A stretch of 40,987 nt of DNA from a virus. Positions 26,550-37,015 of the stretch are shown piece after piece. The stretch's first letter is position 1. The number at the start of each line of letters is the position of its first letter. The stretch is taken from positions 1 through 40,987 of IMG/VR virus record IMGVR_UViG_3300025687_000106; one strand, given 5' to 3'. Under the pieces are notes generated by a model, which saw nothing but the letters and a program-made list of their open reading frames with translations, was not told the origin of the DNA and did not search any database. Position numbers and translations under genes: made by a program.

Positions 26550-29500
26550 ATGAATGAATTTAACAACAAAGATATAGTTAAATTTAAAAAGTTATTAAAT
26601 GAATGATTACCTGCTGAAGAAGCTAAAAGTATTATATTAAAAGATAAACAAAAACCTAAACAATATAATGCTACTGATTATTTATTTTGAACAACTGTTG
26701 AACCACAACAAGTACAACAAGAAAAAAAAGTAGAACCTATGTCATTAAAAGGTTTTTATGAATATGGTATAAAACCTTCTGCTAAACAATTAGTAAAACA
26801 ACCTAAAGAAATCGTAGAAAAAACATATGATATAGCAAAATGATGATTATGAAGAATTAAAGAAGCTTGAGAATGATTAGTTATACCAAGAGAAGATATA
26901 TGAAGAACATATACATTTCCTGAAGCAGCGACTAGATGAGCATGATGAGCATTACAAACAGTAGGTTCACCTTTTTTTGGTACATTTTTTCAATGAGCAC
27001 AAAATATATGATGAGTTGTAGAGCCTTTAGCTAAAGATATATATGAAACTACTTGAGAAGTTATACCTGATGTAGTAAAAGATATTATAGAAAATAAAAT
27101 TGTTGACCCTAGTATAGAATGAGTAAAGAATTGGTGGGATAAACAAACACCTGAACAAAAACAACAATTAAAAAATGTTTGAGTATGATTAGAAGTATTG
27201 AGTTATTATGCATGATTTTGATTATATAAAGCATTAAAAGGTAAAGCTCCTATAAGTCCTAAAGTTCCTACTACAAAACCTACAGTACCACCTAAAACTA
27301 CTTATCCATTAGATATACCTAAAGTTCAAAGGCCACTTAAACCAGTTTGAAAAACTTTAGAAGCATGATTGAAAGAAGTTCCTACTATGAAAGCTCCTTT
27401 TTCTATATCACAATCATTAAGAAATATACAAAGATGACCTAAAGAATTTAAATGAGTTGTATGAGAAACTCCTAAAATAACTCAAGTAAAACCTGATAAA
27501 ATAATAAAAGAATGAATTAATTTAACCAAATCTGATGATTTAATACAAAGATGATTAAGACCTACTATTAAAGGTAAAGATACTTGAGATAAGATGGATA
27601 TTTATAAAACTAAGATTAGAGAATGAGTTGAATCTACAACTAAAAGAAAATGAATACCAGATGATTGAATAGATGCATTAAATAAGGTATGAGAAAGTAA
27701 AAAAGATGTATGGAAACAAATAGAAAATAATCAATCTTATGTAAATAAAGTTACAAGAGAATGAGATATTGCTGATGATATTTATAAATTTTTAGATAAT
27801 GAAGAAAATTATGCTACATTAAAAGCATATCCTTGATTAGAAAAGAAACTTACTAAATATATAGAAAATTTTACTACAAATAAGAAATTAACACAACAAC
27901 AATTATTAGATTTAAAAACGAAACAAGCTGGTAAAATACCTTCAGATAAATGGGCTGAATTACTTACTACGGATAAAGAACAATTATTAGCTGATAGTAT
28001 AGTATCAAGAATTATTTGAAGAAGATTTGATGATGCTATAGAAGAAGTTCTATGAGTAGTTAATAAAAACTTAATGAGAGAATATTGAGCATTAAGAACT
28101 TTAGAAAAAGATTTAGCAAGAAGAATGTGAGTATTTACAAGAAATACGAAATGATGACTTACTTGATTAACTGATATATTTACTCTTCCTGATATTATAG
28201 TAGGTTGACTTACTTGAGATTTAAAACAATTATGAAAATGAGCTTTATGAAAAATAGCTTCATATACAATTAAAAGATGAGAAAATCCTAATGTTATTAT
28301 AAAAGAACTTTTTAAAATACATTCTCCTAAAAAACCTTGATTTATAGAAAAAGCTATATGAACTCAAGAATTTAAATGAGTACCAAAAAAAGGTATAATT
28401 TGACCTAAAAATATAACAAAAGAAACAAAATCAATCAAAAGTACATCAAATATAGCTAAAACAGGTAAAAATTCAATCTCTGAGGCATCGAAAACATCTT
28501 CTAATAAAAATATAAGTAAAACTAAAAAGAATGTCTCTAAGAGTGTAAAAAAACCAACAAAAGTAAGTAAAGCTGATGAAAGAGTAAGAAATGCTATAGA
28601 AAGTCATAAACAAAGACAAAAAAATGATTGATTTGAATTATTAGATAGATTAAAAGAACGTTCTGTTCAATTAACTAATAAATTAAAAGATGATGCTTTA
28701 AAATGATTAAGAGAAGAATATAGAATAACTAATAAAAATATTTCAAAGTATAAAGATATATTTTGAAATAAAAAACCTACAGATACTATTACTGTTTATA
28801 GATGAGCTAAAAATAATATAAATATATGAGACCAAGTAACTATAGATAAATTAAATGCTCAAAAATATATATGATTAAGAGAATGAGCTCAACTTCAAGA
28901 AATGAAAGTTAAAGTATGAGATTTAATAAGAAATGAATGATTAAGAACAGAATTTATATATGTACCTAAAAAATCTATTAAAAAACCATTAATTAATAAA
29001 TGAGGTTATATAAATCCTACTGAAATTAAAAACTCATTAAAAATACTTAATACTAAAAATATAACAACAACTGCTTGAAAAATAGCTAAACAATTATGAA
29101 TAGAAGTTTGAAAAGTAAAAGAATTATTAAAATGATATGTACAAAAATACTGAACAAAGCTAAAGGATAAGATATGAGAAATCTTTGATGATTTGGCAGA
29201 TAAGTTGTGAGTAAGAAGTAAACTACTTGCTTGAGAGAAAGCACAATTTGCTCCTTTATGAATGAAAAAAAAAGCTATAGATTTAACGAAAGCATGAAAA
29301 AAGCCTAATGAAGTATGGAAAAAGACTTGATGGGAAAAATGAAAAGATGGGAAGTGGAGATTTGAGATAGATGATACGAAAGCTAAAGTAAAATCATATA
29401 TGCAAATAGAATGATGAGAGGGAACAAAGCTAACAAATATACTCAAACATGATGATTTATATAAGCAATATCCTAAATTAAAAGATACAAAAGTTATATT

Positions 29501-30179
29501 TGATGATTTATGAGATACTACTGCTAAGTTTATACCAGAATCTAATAAAATTATATTCAATGTAAATAAATTAAAAACAAAATGAACACTTTGGAAAGAT
29601 AGAGTGCTAGATAGAGCATATTCACAAAGAATGTCTGCACCAAAAGCCCCAAAGCGTTTACAATGATTATACAAAAAATGAGATGAAAAATCATATCAAG
29701 TCTTTGAATTAACAGCAAAAGATAAGAGTAATTTATTACATGAAATACAACATAATATTCAGAAAGTAGAATGATTTACTAAATGAACAAGTAGTAAAAC
29801 AGCATGAAGTTATAGTAAATATAGAAGAACTGCTTGAGAAGTAGAAGCGAGAAATGTAGAAAAAAGAGCATTATTAAGTAAGCCTAAAAAAATATGAAGA
29901 AGACCATCACTTACAGAGGATATACCGAGAAGTAAACAGATAGTTACAAAAGGTTCACAAATGAGTGCTAAACAAATAGATGATTTATTTGATTTCTTTC
30001 CTAAAAAGACTCCTAAAGAAAAATTACTACAATTCAAGAGAGAAATTAAAGCTTGAATGCATAATGATTTAATTAATAAAATATTAGAAAAACCTAGAGA
30101 AGCTTTTAGTAAAAGATATATTATAAAATATATGAATGAAAATACTTGAATTAAAAAACCTAATAAAATAACTAAATAA
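26550..30179 (+). CDS. large polyvalent protein with ART-like and metallopeptidase domains (1209 aa)
   Basis: Pro/Lys linkers separate several modules. Near residues 745-830 there is VYRGAKNNINIGDQVTIDKLNAQKYI..VKVGDLIRNEG...FIYVPKK, the order seen in ADP-ribosyltransferase-like phage domains. Around 1060-1100 there is LLHEIQHNIQKVEGF (H1064-E1065-H1068) and AGEVEARNVEKR (E1097), a zincin-type metallopeptidase module of phage polyvalent proteins. Such proteins are thought to be packaged and injected to act early in the host. Catalytic HExxH is intact. Many glycines are UGA. Confidence 0.78.
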
Positions 30180-30181
30180 TT

Positions 30182-30238
30182 ATGTGATGCTGAAAAATTA
30201 AAAAACCTAGTAAGGTATGACCAAAACCTAAGAAATAA
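30182..30238 (+). CDS. 18-residue Gly/Pro/Lys peptide
   Basis: MGCGKIKKPSKVGPKPKK resembles tiny Cys-Gly-Lys-Pro peptides found beside terminase genes in podovirus-like genomes. Starts 2 bp after the polyvalent protein stop. Confidence 0.45.
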
Positions 30239-30257
30239 ATATAAAAATTTAATCTTA

Positions 30258-30285
30258 GAGACACTTTAATTACTTTTATATATAA
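30258..30285 (+). promoter_or_regulatory. GAGACA-type promoter-like motif before terL
   Basis: GAGACACTTTAAT followed after 6 bp by TATATATAA. The same arrangement occurs at 4059, 34826 and 40024. It sits 6 bp before the terL start, so the transcript would have almost no leader. Confidence 0.6.
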
Positions 30286-30291
30286 ACATAT

Positions 30292-31917
30292 ATGAATAAA
30301 GAGAAAGAAATAGTTTCATTGGAACAATTACATTTACAAAAAATACAAAAAATTATTAAAGAAAAATGTAAAATTTTAAATGAAGCAGCAAAATCTGATG
30401 AAACTAAACAAGTACTTATAGAAATATGTAAAAAAGACCCTATCTACTTTTTTACTTATTTTTTAGTTACAGACCGTAATCCTGGTTTAATTCCTGAACA
30501 ATATTGAAATGAAATACCTTTTATACTATTTGAATTTCAAGAAGAATTTATTAAAGATGCTTGGGATTGTATATTAATGTGAAGATTACCTCCTGAAGAA
30601 AGAACTGAACCAACTGATATGTTTAGTGAAAAATCTCGTCAAATGTGATTCTCATGGTTATTTGCTTGATTACAACTTTATGCTTATATATTTCATGATA
30701 TGAAATCTTTATATATATCAATGAAAGCAGATGAGGTAGATAGAGCATGAGATATTAAATCACATTTTGAAAAGATTCGTTTTATGATACGTAATCTACC
30801 TCAATGGATATTACCAAAATGATTAAATAAAGAATCAGGTACAGAACATAATAAATCTATGGTTATTTCTCGTTGAGATTGAACTTGAGTTATTAAATGA
30901 GAATCTGCTAATCCTAATGCTTGAAGATGAGGTACTACAGCTTTTACAATCTTTGATGAAATGGCTTTTATGCAATATGCTCAAGCTATTAATATGGCAA
31001 TAGCTTCTTCTACTCCTTGTCGTTTCTTTAATAGTACACCAAACTGAGAATGAAATGAGTATTATAGAATGAGAAAATTAGCAGTTGATTGAAAAATAAG
31101 ATATCATTCTTGCATGCGGTACGAAAATCCTTTTTATACTAAAGAATGGTATAAATGGAGAACTGAGTCTATGACTAAAACCCAAATTGCTCAAGAAATT
31201 TTAATAGACTATAATACTGCATTAGTTTGACGTGTATATCCAGAATATAAACATTGAACAGAATTAATTGAATATGATGATAGTTTACCGTTGTATATAG
31301 GGATTGATAATTCACATGGTGGTCAAGATAACAATGCTCTCGTTGTATTACAAAAAGATTGACATTATTTTAATATTATTGATAGTTGTGAATTCAATTG
31401 TAGTCCTAGACAAATGGCAGAAATAATGGCTAAACAACCTACTATACAAATGAGTAAAAAACAATTGGATTTTTATAATAAATATAGAGAAATGAAATTA
31501 CCTATATTTGTAAGTGATTGTTATGATACACATACTTCAGTTTGAGATAATACAATATTTTGATATTATCAAGATGTATGAATATTTTTAAATATACCAT
31601 CTACTAGAAAAAAACAAGAACAAATACAAATAGTAAGTTCTAATTTACATAGAGTAAGAGTAAGTGAAACTTGTGCAGATTTTAGTTCATGTATACAAAA
31701 TTCTATTTATCCTGAAATTAAAGAAAATAGTATGAGAACTACTCCAGCTACTTTACCAGTTCATTCTTGGGCGAGTCATATAAGGACAAGTTTTGAATAT
31801 TTAATTGTATGGTTAATAGAACAAGAAAAATATACTAATGTAAAACCTAAGAGAATAGCAACAGAAGAAAGAAATCCAATAACTTGAGAAGTAGAAACTA
31901 AATATGTCTATATTTAA
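30292..31917 (+). CDS. terL: terminase large subunit
   Basis: Packaging ATPase/nuclease, 541 aa. Walker-A-like SRQMGFS at residues 115-121 (Gly from UGA), a coupling region with SMKADEVDRAGDIKSHFEKIRF, Walker B TIFDEMAF with D222-E223, then STPNGEGNEYY. The nuclease part begins at YIGIDNSHGGQDNNALVVL (D339) and includes FVSDCYDTH with a later acidic residue, as in RNase H-like terminases. The length is normal. It is unusual that the minus-strand gene is inserted between it and the portal; their stop codons overlap. Confidence 0.93.
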
Positions 31918-32462
31918 GTTTTTTTCATAATTAAATGATTAAATTCAAATATTGTATATATTGTTTTTCTTAAATTATTTCTTTCTGTTATTAACCATAG
32001 TCATTTACTTTTAAATAAACAATATAAAACTCATCGTAACCTAAATAATCTTTTTCACTCAAATATAATAAATTCAGTTTTAGGATACATTTTTTTTATA
32101 AATTGTTGTATCTTTTCGATTCTCATTCATTCTTTTAATTCAATATATGTAGATTTTTTACTTAATTTAACTATAATATCTCTACAAATCATATATAAAT
32201 CATTACTTATACTTCTATAAGTACATACTTTTCAATATGTTTTATTATATTTTTTCCAACTCTTTATTTTTCAAGCTTTTTCTAATAAATCTAATATTTT
32301 TCTTAAACTATTTCTATTTAATCATTTAACTTGATATGTAGTAGTTAATAAAAAACTATTATTATTTTCTATACTCTTAGTATAAAAAGTCTTAAATAAT
32401 TCAGTTATTCAATAATCTTTATTTTTTTTAAAAAATCAATTTATATCTTGTATTATTCTCAT
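31914..32462 (-). CDS. leader-controlled basic protein, module 2 (winged-helix-like)
   Basis: 182 aa, the only clear minus-strand gene. Paralogue of the 8369 protein: DINGFFKKNKDYGITELFKTFY, QVKGLNRNSLRKILDLLEKAGKIKSWKKYN, CTYRSISNDLYMICRDI, then FIKKMYPKTEFII and IFEFNHLIMK at matching positions. A helix-helix-wing layout is likely in the first 85 residues. It has its own promoter, structured leader and terminator. Its stop overlaps the terL stop. The position between terL and portal is that of a moron. Confidence 0.82.
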
Positions 32463-32465
32463 AAT

Positions 32466-32492
32466 AAAAAAAACTAGTAATTAATACTAGCT
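32466..32492 (-). terminator. leader terminator abutting the module 2 start
   Basis: On the minus strand CTAGTATTAATTACTAG is followed by eight Ts and then ATTATG. AGCTAGT at its 5' side is complementary to ACTAGCT inside the upstream RNA (32578-32572). No Shine-Dalgarno sequence fits. Confidence 0.8.
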
Positions 32493-32612
32493 CTTTTTAT
32501 CTTTTACTAAAATCTTAACATAATAAATCTTTTTTTTCTTCTTAGTGTCTTGACCAAAAGCATAACTAAGAAGCTAGTCAAGACTTACTATGCTAAGGTT
32601 TTTAATTTTAGT
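32493..32612 (-). ncRNA. pseudoknotted leader RNA, module 2
   Basis: On the minus strand, three interleaved helices in the order A-B-C-A'-B'-C': A AGCATA (32594-32589) with A' TATGCT (32564-32559); B GTCTTGAC (32584-32577) with B' GTCAAGAC (32554-32547); C CTTCTTAGT (32573-32565) with C' ACTAAGAAG (32546-32538). B pairs 8/8 and C pairs 9/9. The segment ACTAGCT (32578-32572) can instead pair with the terminator 5' arm. Same topology as module 1 with different sequences, so pairing is conserved by covariation. Confidence 0.8.
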
Positions 32613-32618
32613 AATTAC

Positions 32619-32646
32619 TTTATATATATTTTTTTTAGTTTGTAAA
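32619..32646 (-). promoter_or_regulatory. minus-strand promoter TTTACA-N16-TATAAA
   Basis: TTTACA on 32646-32641, spacer 32640-32625 (16), TATAAA on 32624-32619. It fires toward the leader RNA and gene of module 2. Confidence 0.75.
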
Positions 32647-32701
32647 ATCTTTTTTATATAATAATAATAAATTATATAATTTAAGTATGTTGTATGAACT
32701 A

Positions 32702-32754
32702 AAATAAGACATAAAAACTTCATTATCTAAACAATATATATTATTGTGGTAACT
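32702..32754 (+). other. conserved noncoding motif, copy 2
   Basis: AAATAAGACATAAAAAC at 32702-32718 and TATTGTGGTAACT at 32742-32754 match copy 1 at 8051-8105. Inverted ATTGT/ACAAT can form a small hairpin. It lies between the divergent promoters at 32646 (-) and 32785 (+). Confidence 0.75.
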
Positions 32755-32784
32755 GAAACAATTGTAAAACTTTTTTTTAAAATA

Positions 32785-32812
32785 TTTACAAAATAATACA
32801 AAAATATAAAAT
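32785..32812 (+). promoter_or_regulatory. promoter TTTACA-N16-TAAAAT for the head genes
   Basis: TTTACA 32785-32790, TAAAAT 32807-32812. TAACAT at 32821-32826 pairs with ATGTTA at 32840-32845, which contains the portal start codon, so the AUG may be partly occluded. Confidence 0.78.
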
Positions 32813-32839
32813 AAAATATATAACATTAACTTAAAAAAT

Positions 32840-34792
32840 ATGTTAGTTTGAAATGAATCTAAAAATACAGAGAAAGAATTAGAAACAATAAAACAAATAA
32901 CTGAACCAGAAGTAAAACCATATATTTCAAGTAAAGAAGATGAAGAGATTATTTGATTTATTACTACAAGAAAAAGACTTATGGCTGCTAAAAGAAGTCA
33001 AATGGATAAATCTTGGAAACAATATCAAAAACAATATGAAGCATTATTTGTACCTTATAGTGATTGAAGAAGTTCTAGTAATGTACCTTTAGAAAGAGCT
33101 ATAGTTGAATTATTTGTTGCAGAAGCTATTAAAAGACCTACTACATATAATTTTAATGCATGAATTGAATATGATTTTCAATCTCAAGTATTAGAAAGAG
33201 TATGGGAAGATGATTGGTCTATAAATAATAGAGATAATGAAATATTAGATAATGAGTATTTAACTGCTATATATGGTACATCTATTATATATAATGGTTA
33301 TAAAAGAAGTTATAGAGTTATAGAAGATTTTGATTGATATAATGAGGAAACTGGTAAAATAGATTATGAAAGAAAAATGCAAACAAAATCTGATATATTA
33401 TTAGAAAATATAGATATTAGATATTTTTGGATAGATGAAAGAGCAAATTCTATAGAAAAAGCTATTGATTGTATATATGAAAGTTATATTACATATGAAG
33501 AATTTAGAGAATTTTATTTAGATAATGAATATGATGATGAGAAATTAAATGCTATTGTTCCTACTTATCAAAAACAAGATGAACATAGACCTTATGTTAT
33601 TAATGAAGAAAGATGAGATTGAGAAGCTAAATTTGTTAAAATAACACAATATTGGAATACAAAATTAGATAGACATTATACTATAGCTAATGAAAATGTA
33701 TTAATTAAAAAACATCCTATATTGAATGCTACTCATTGTATACCTTTTACACCAAGACAATATGGTAAAAATTTATTTAGTATTTATTGATATGGTTTAT
33801 GTGAAGCTTTAGTTACATTCAAATCAGATATTAATAATTTAAGAGAAATGTTGATGGAAGCTATTAAAAAATCTAATCAAGATGTAATAGCTTTATGAAA
33901 TTGATTAGAATTTGATGGTAATAAATTCGCATATAATAATCAATTTATAACATTTAAAGGTAATTTACAATGAAATTTTCATCAATTATCTTGAACTCCA
34001 CCAAATCAATCTATATTTACATATTTACAAGAATTATTTAAACAAATAGCTATATTTACAGGTATAGATATAATGAATATATTATGAGAACCACAACAAA
34101 CAGCATATCAAACAGCTGTACAAAAAGAAAGTTCTTTACAAAGAGTAAATGTAGTACTTAAAAATAGAGATGCAGCATTTGAAAGAATAGCAAATCAACA
34201 TAAAGATAATTTACAAATGTTTTATCCATTAAAACTTGTGAGAGAATTGGTAAAAGTTGATAAAGAAAATAATCCTATGGAAGAATGAGAAGCTAAATAT
34301 CCTACTATAGAAACAACAAAAGTTAAAGGTAAAAGATTTGCAAAAGATTGAATAAAAGAAGTATTTGAAGTTACTCCTGAAAAAATAAGATGAAAAATTA
34401 AAATAGATGTAAGTACTGATTTAAATACTCCAACTATTAATGAAGTAGAAAAAGCACAAAAATCTGAATTTTTTATTAAATTAGCAGAAATAACAAATGC
34501 TTATAATGCAGATAAAGATTTAGAAAGTATTATACCTAAAAAGAAAGCTATTATGGACCTTGCTGAACTTAATAATATAGATATTATGAGAAGTGATAAT
34601 AATGAAGTTGCAGAAGAAAAACAAAAACTTTATGAAGAACTTCAAAGTATGATGAAAGGCACAAGAACACCACAACAAAGACCAAATTTTGAATGAATTA
34701 AAAAAGAAGCTGAACTACAAAATATGGCACAAGTTGCTCCAGAAGCAGCAGTTCAATGAGAATTACCTACTACACCTAATATAGCAAGATAA
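32840..34792 (+). CDS. portal protein
   Basis: 650 aa. Helical core regions including TTRKRLMAAKRSQMDKSWKQYQKQYE, then a beta-rich clip/stem portion, and IAIFTGIDIMNILGEPQQTAYQTAVQKESSLQRVNVVLKNRDAAFERIANQH, which is characteristic of portal stems in short-tailed phages. The size is in the range of P22-like portals. Its DNA-exit ring would be bound by terL. C-terminal third is coiled-coil and Gln-rich. Confidence 0.82.
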
Positions 34793-34825
34793 TATATATA
34801 CTAGAAGTATAAAAATATGTATTTA

Positions 34826-34852
34826 GAGACATTTTAATTTATTTTATTATAA
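34826..34852 (+). promoter_or_regulatory. GAGACA-type promoter-like motif
   Basis: GAGACATTTTAAT followed by TATTATAA, 8 bp before the start at 34860. Third copy of the motif seen before terL. Confidence 0.55.
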
Positions 34853-34859
34853 AATATAT

Positions 34860-35174
34860 ATGGAAGAGAAAATATGATATCAGATTATCCCTAAGACAAC
34901 TATTGAGATTTTACAATTAAATGCAGAACATACTCTTGATGAAACAGAAGTTTGACTGATTACAGTTCATCGTAAGTTATTAGCTAAATTTTTAAGACAG
35001 TATACTTTAAATTATCAATTAGAATTATGAAAATGATTATTATGAGAGAAAACTTCTTTATGATTTGAAGTAGTACAAGAATTATCTAAAATAGCAAAGC
35101 AAATAGAAAATATAGATAAGGTATTTAATGAATTTAGAGAAGAACAAAGAAAACAAGAACAAAAAGAAAAATAG
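34860..35174 (+). CDS. small helical protein (104 aa)
   Basis: Two helical regions and a Lys/Glu/Gln C-terminal coiled coil (EFREEQRKQEQKEK). Between portal and scaffold genes, so possibly a head assembly accessory. No family recognised. Confidence 0.55.
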
Positions 35175-35202
35175 TTTACAAAATTCTTTATGATATTAAA
35201 AT
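35175..35202 (+). promoter_or_regulatory. promoter TTTACA-N16-TAAAAT for the capsid genes
   Basis: TTTACA 35175-35180 begins immediately after the preceding stop; TAAAAT 35197-35202. Confidence 0.8.
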
Positions 35203-35227
35203 ATAAAAAAGTTCTTTAACATAAATA

Positions 35228-35308
35228 CTAATTAATTGCTAGTGATTATAAAGAAATTTATAGTTACTATGTAGCGAATTAGCTACACATTTATTCGTTA
35301 ATAATTAG
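35228..35308 (+). promoter_or_regulatory. three-way-junction leader of the scaffold/capsid operon
   Basis: Outer helix CTAATTA 35228-35234 with TAATTAG 35302-35308. Inside: a 13-bp hairpin (35240-35269) with a GAAA tetraloop, all pairs Watson-Crick or G-U, and TGTAGC/GCTACA (35270-35287) with loop GAATTA. The scaffold gene begins 5 bp after the outer helix. It may stabilise or regulate the mRNA for the most abundant virion proteins. Confidence 0.72.
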
Positions 35309-35313
35309 ACTCT

Positions 35314-36072
35314 ATGTCAAAAGACCAAGAAAATCAAGAAGAAATTCTTGATAGTCAAGAAGAGGAACAAAATAGTAACTCTAATGACAACGAAGAAGAT
35401 GAGACTGCTGATGCAAACTCTCAAAAATGAAGCGATGACAATATTGACTATAAGAAACGTTATAGCGATAGTTCTCGTGAAAACTCAAATATTCGTAATA
35501 CATTTACTGCTTATCGTGATGTATTAAAAGATAATTCTAAGTTATTGGATTTAAATAAAGATATTTGAAAAAAAATTGTTGAACAATTATATGAGGATTG
35601 ATATACAGAAACTGATGATTATGATGAGTTAATTTCTATTATTAAATGAGAAGAAAAACCTCAAAATAAAGAAATTGATGAAGAAAAATTAACAAAACGT
35701 ATTCGTCAACAAATAATTGATGAACAAAACGAAGAAGCTGCTAATAAAGTATTAGATAAAGCTCTTAAAAAGTATGATTCTGATGTTAAAGATAAATACC
35801 TAAATGAGTTTAAAGAAACTGTAGGTAAAAGAAAATTAACACCTGAACTTGCTGAAAAAGAAATAAATAAAATAATACTTTATTATAATAAAAAAAGCAC
35901 ATCTAAAAGTAATAAAAATGATGATGTTTTAAGTAAATTGGCTTCTAATAATCTTTGAGGTAGTAATACAAAAAGTGCTACTACTATGACAATAGCTAAA
36001 TTGGATGCAGCGTGAGTTCCTAAAGATAGACAAAAAACGTTATATCCTGAATTATTTTCTAAAAAATCATAA
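35314..36072 (+). CDS. scaffold-like protein (252 aa)
   Basis: Very acidic, Ser/Asn/Glu-rich N-terminus, long helical and Lys/Glu-rich centre, and a short conserved-looking end (MTIAKLDAAGVPKDRQKTLYPELF). This composition and its place before the decoration and capsid genes fit a scaffolding protein. Few UGA codons relative to other genes. Confidence 0.62.
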
Positions 36073-36074
36073 AT

Positions 36075-36650
36075 ATGGCAAAAATTAAGAAAGAACAAGT
36101 TAAAGAACTTGATAAAACTAAAAATGCAGATATAATTAAAAAAGATACAGTTACAAAAGAAGATTATAATAAACTTTTATCTGATTTTAAAAATCTTGAG
36201 TCATTAGTAAGAAAAACATGAGACCATAATAAAATTAAAGAGTATGAAGATACTAAGAAAACTATGGATAAATTTAGTTTTTCTATTAAATTATATCCTA
36301 CTGAAGAAGCAGATTATCCAATAATAAATTGGAAATTAATAAGAAATTATGTTGCTAATGAAGGTAAAGATGTTGACCAAAGAATAAAATTAGTATATTT
36401 AAAAGATTGAAAAGAAGTTGAGCAAGAAATAAAATTAGTTGATTTCGTAAGAATACTTAAAAGAACTGAACCAATTCTTGCTGATAAACTTGAAAATCTT
36501 GATTGAACTGATGTTTATGTAGATAAAAAAATTAATGCTGAAGAAGATATTATGTTTTATGTTTTAAAACCTAAAGATGATATTTTTAAAGTTAATTTAA
36601 ATTATCAATGACAAAAACTATCTATTTTATCTACTTATTTAAATGCATAA
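36075..36650 (+). CDS. unknown 191-aa head-region protein
   Basis: Acidic, mixed helix and strand, with two beta-like parts (LVYLKDGKEVEQEIKLVDFVRI; INAEEDIMFYVLKPKDD). Starts 2 bp after the scaffold stop. No family recognised; may be an assembly or minor capsid protein. Confidence 0.55.
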
Positions 36651-36991
36651 TGTATATTTGAGAAAAAGAAATCAAGGAAATTAAAGGTTGAACTGTAATT
36701 TATACAGATGATACTAAAGAAAAATTTTCTAAAAACTATGCAAATTATTTTGCAACTAATGAAAAAAAATCATTAGATGAATTTTATCAATATAAACAAC
36801 ATAAAATTATAGCTGATATAATGAAGTTATTTATTGATAGTAATTCAACAATGAGAGAAATACAAGCAATTTATGATGGTTTAATTGAAAGTATTGAACA
36901 TAATAAAAATGAAGCTATAAGTAAAATGTTTAAAGTATCTCATCCAAGTGAAATATCATTTAAACAAATTAATGATATTGTACTTAAATAA
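36650..36991 (+). CDS. unknown 113-aa head-region protein
   Basis: Starts on the last base of the preceding stop. Helical, with ADIMKLFIDSNSTMREIQAIYDGLIESIEHNKNEA. No family recognised. Confidence 0.5.
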
Positions 36992-37015
36992 TTTAATTTA
37001 ATAATTTTGTAAAAA

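Noticed and set aside
29006-29674. Minus-strand 222-aa ORF
   Set aside because: It is entirely antisense to the polyvalent protein, which has clear domains; it shows no recognisable product.
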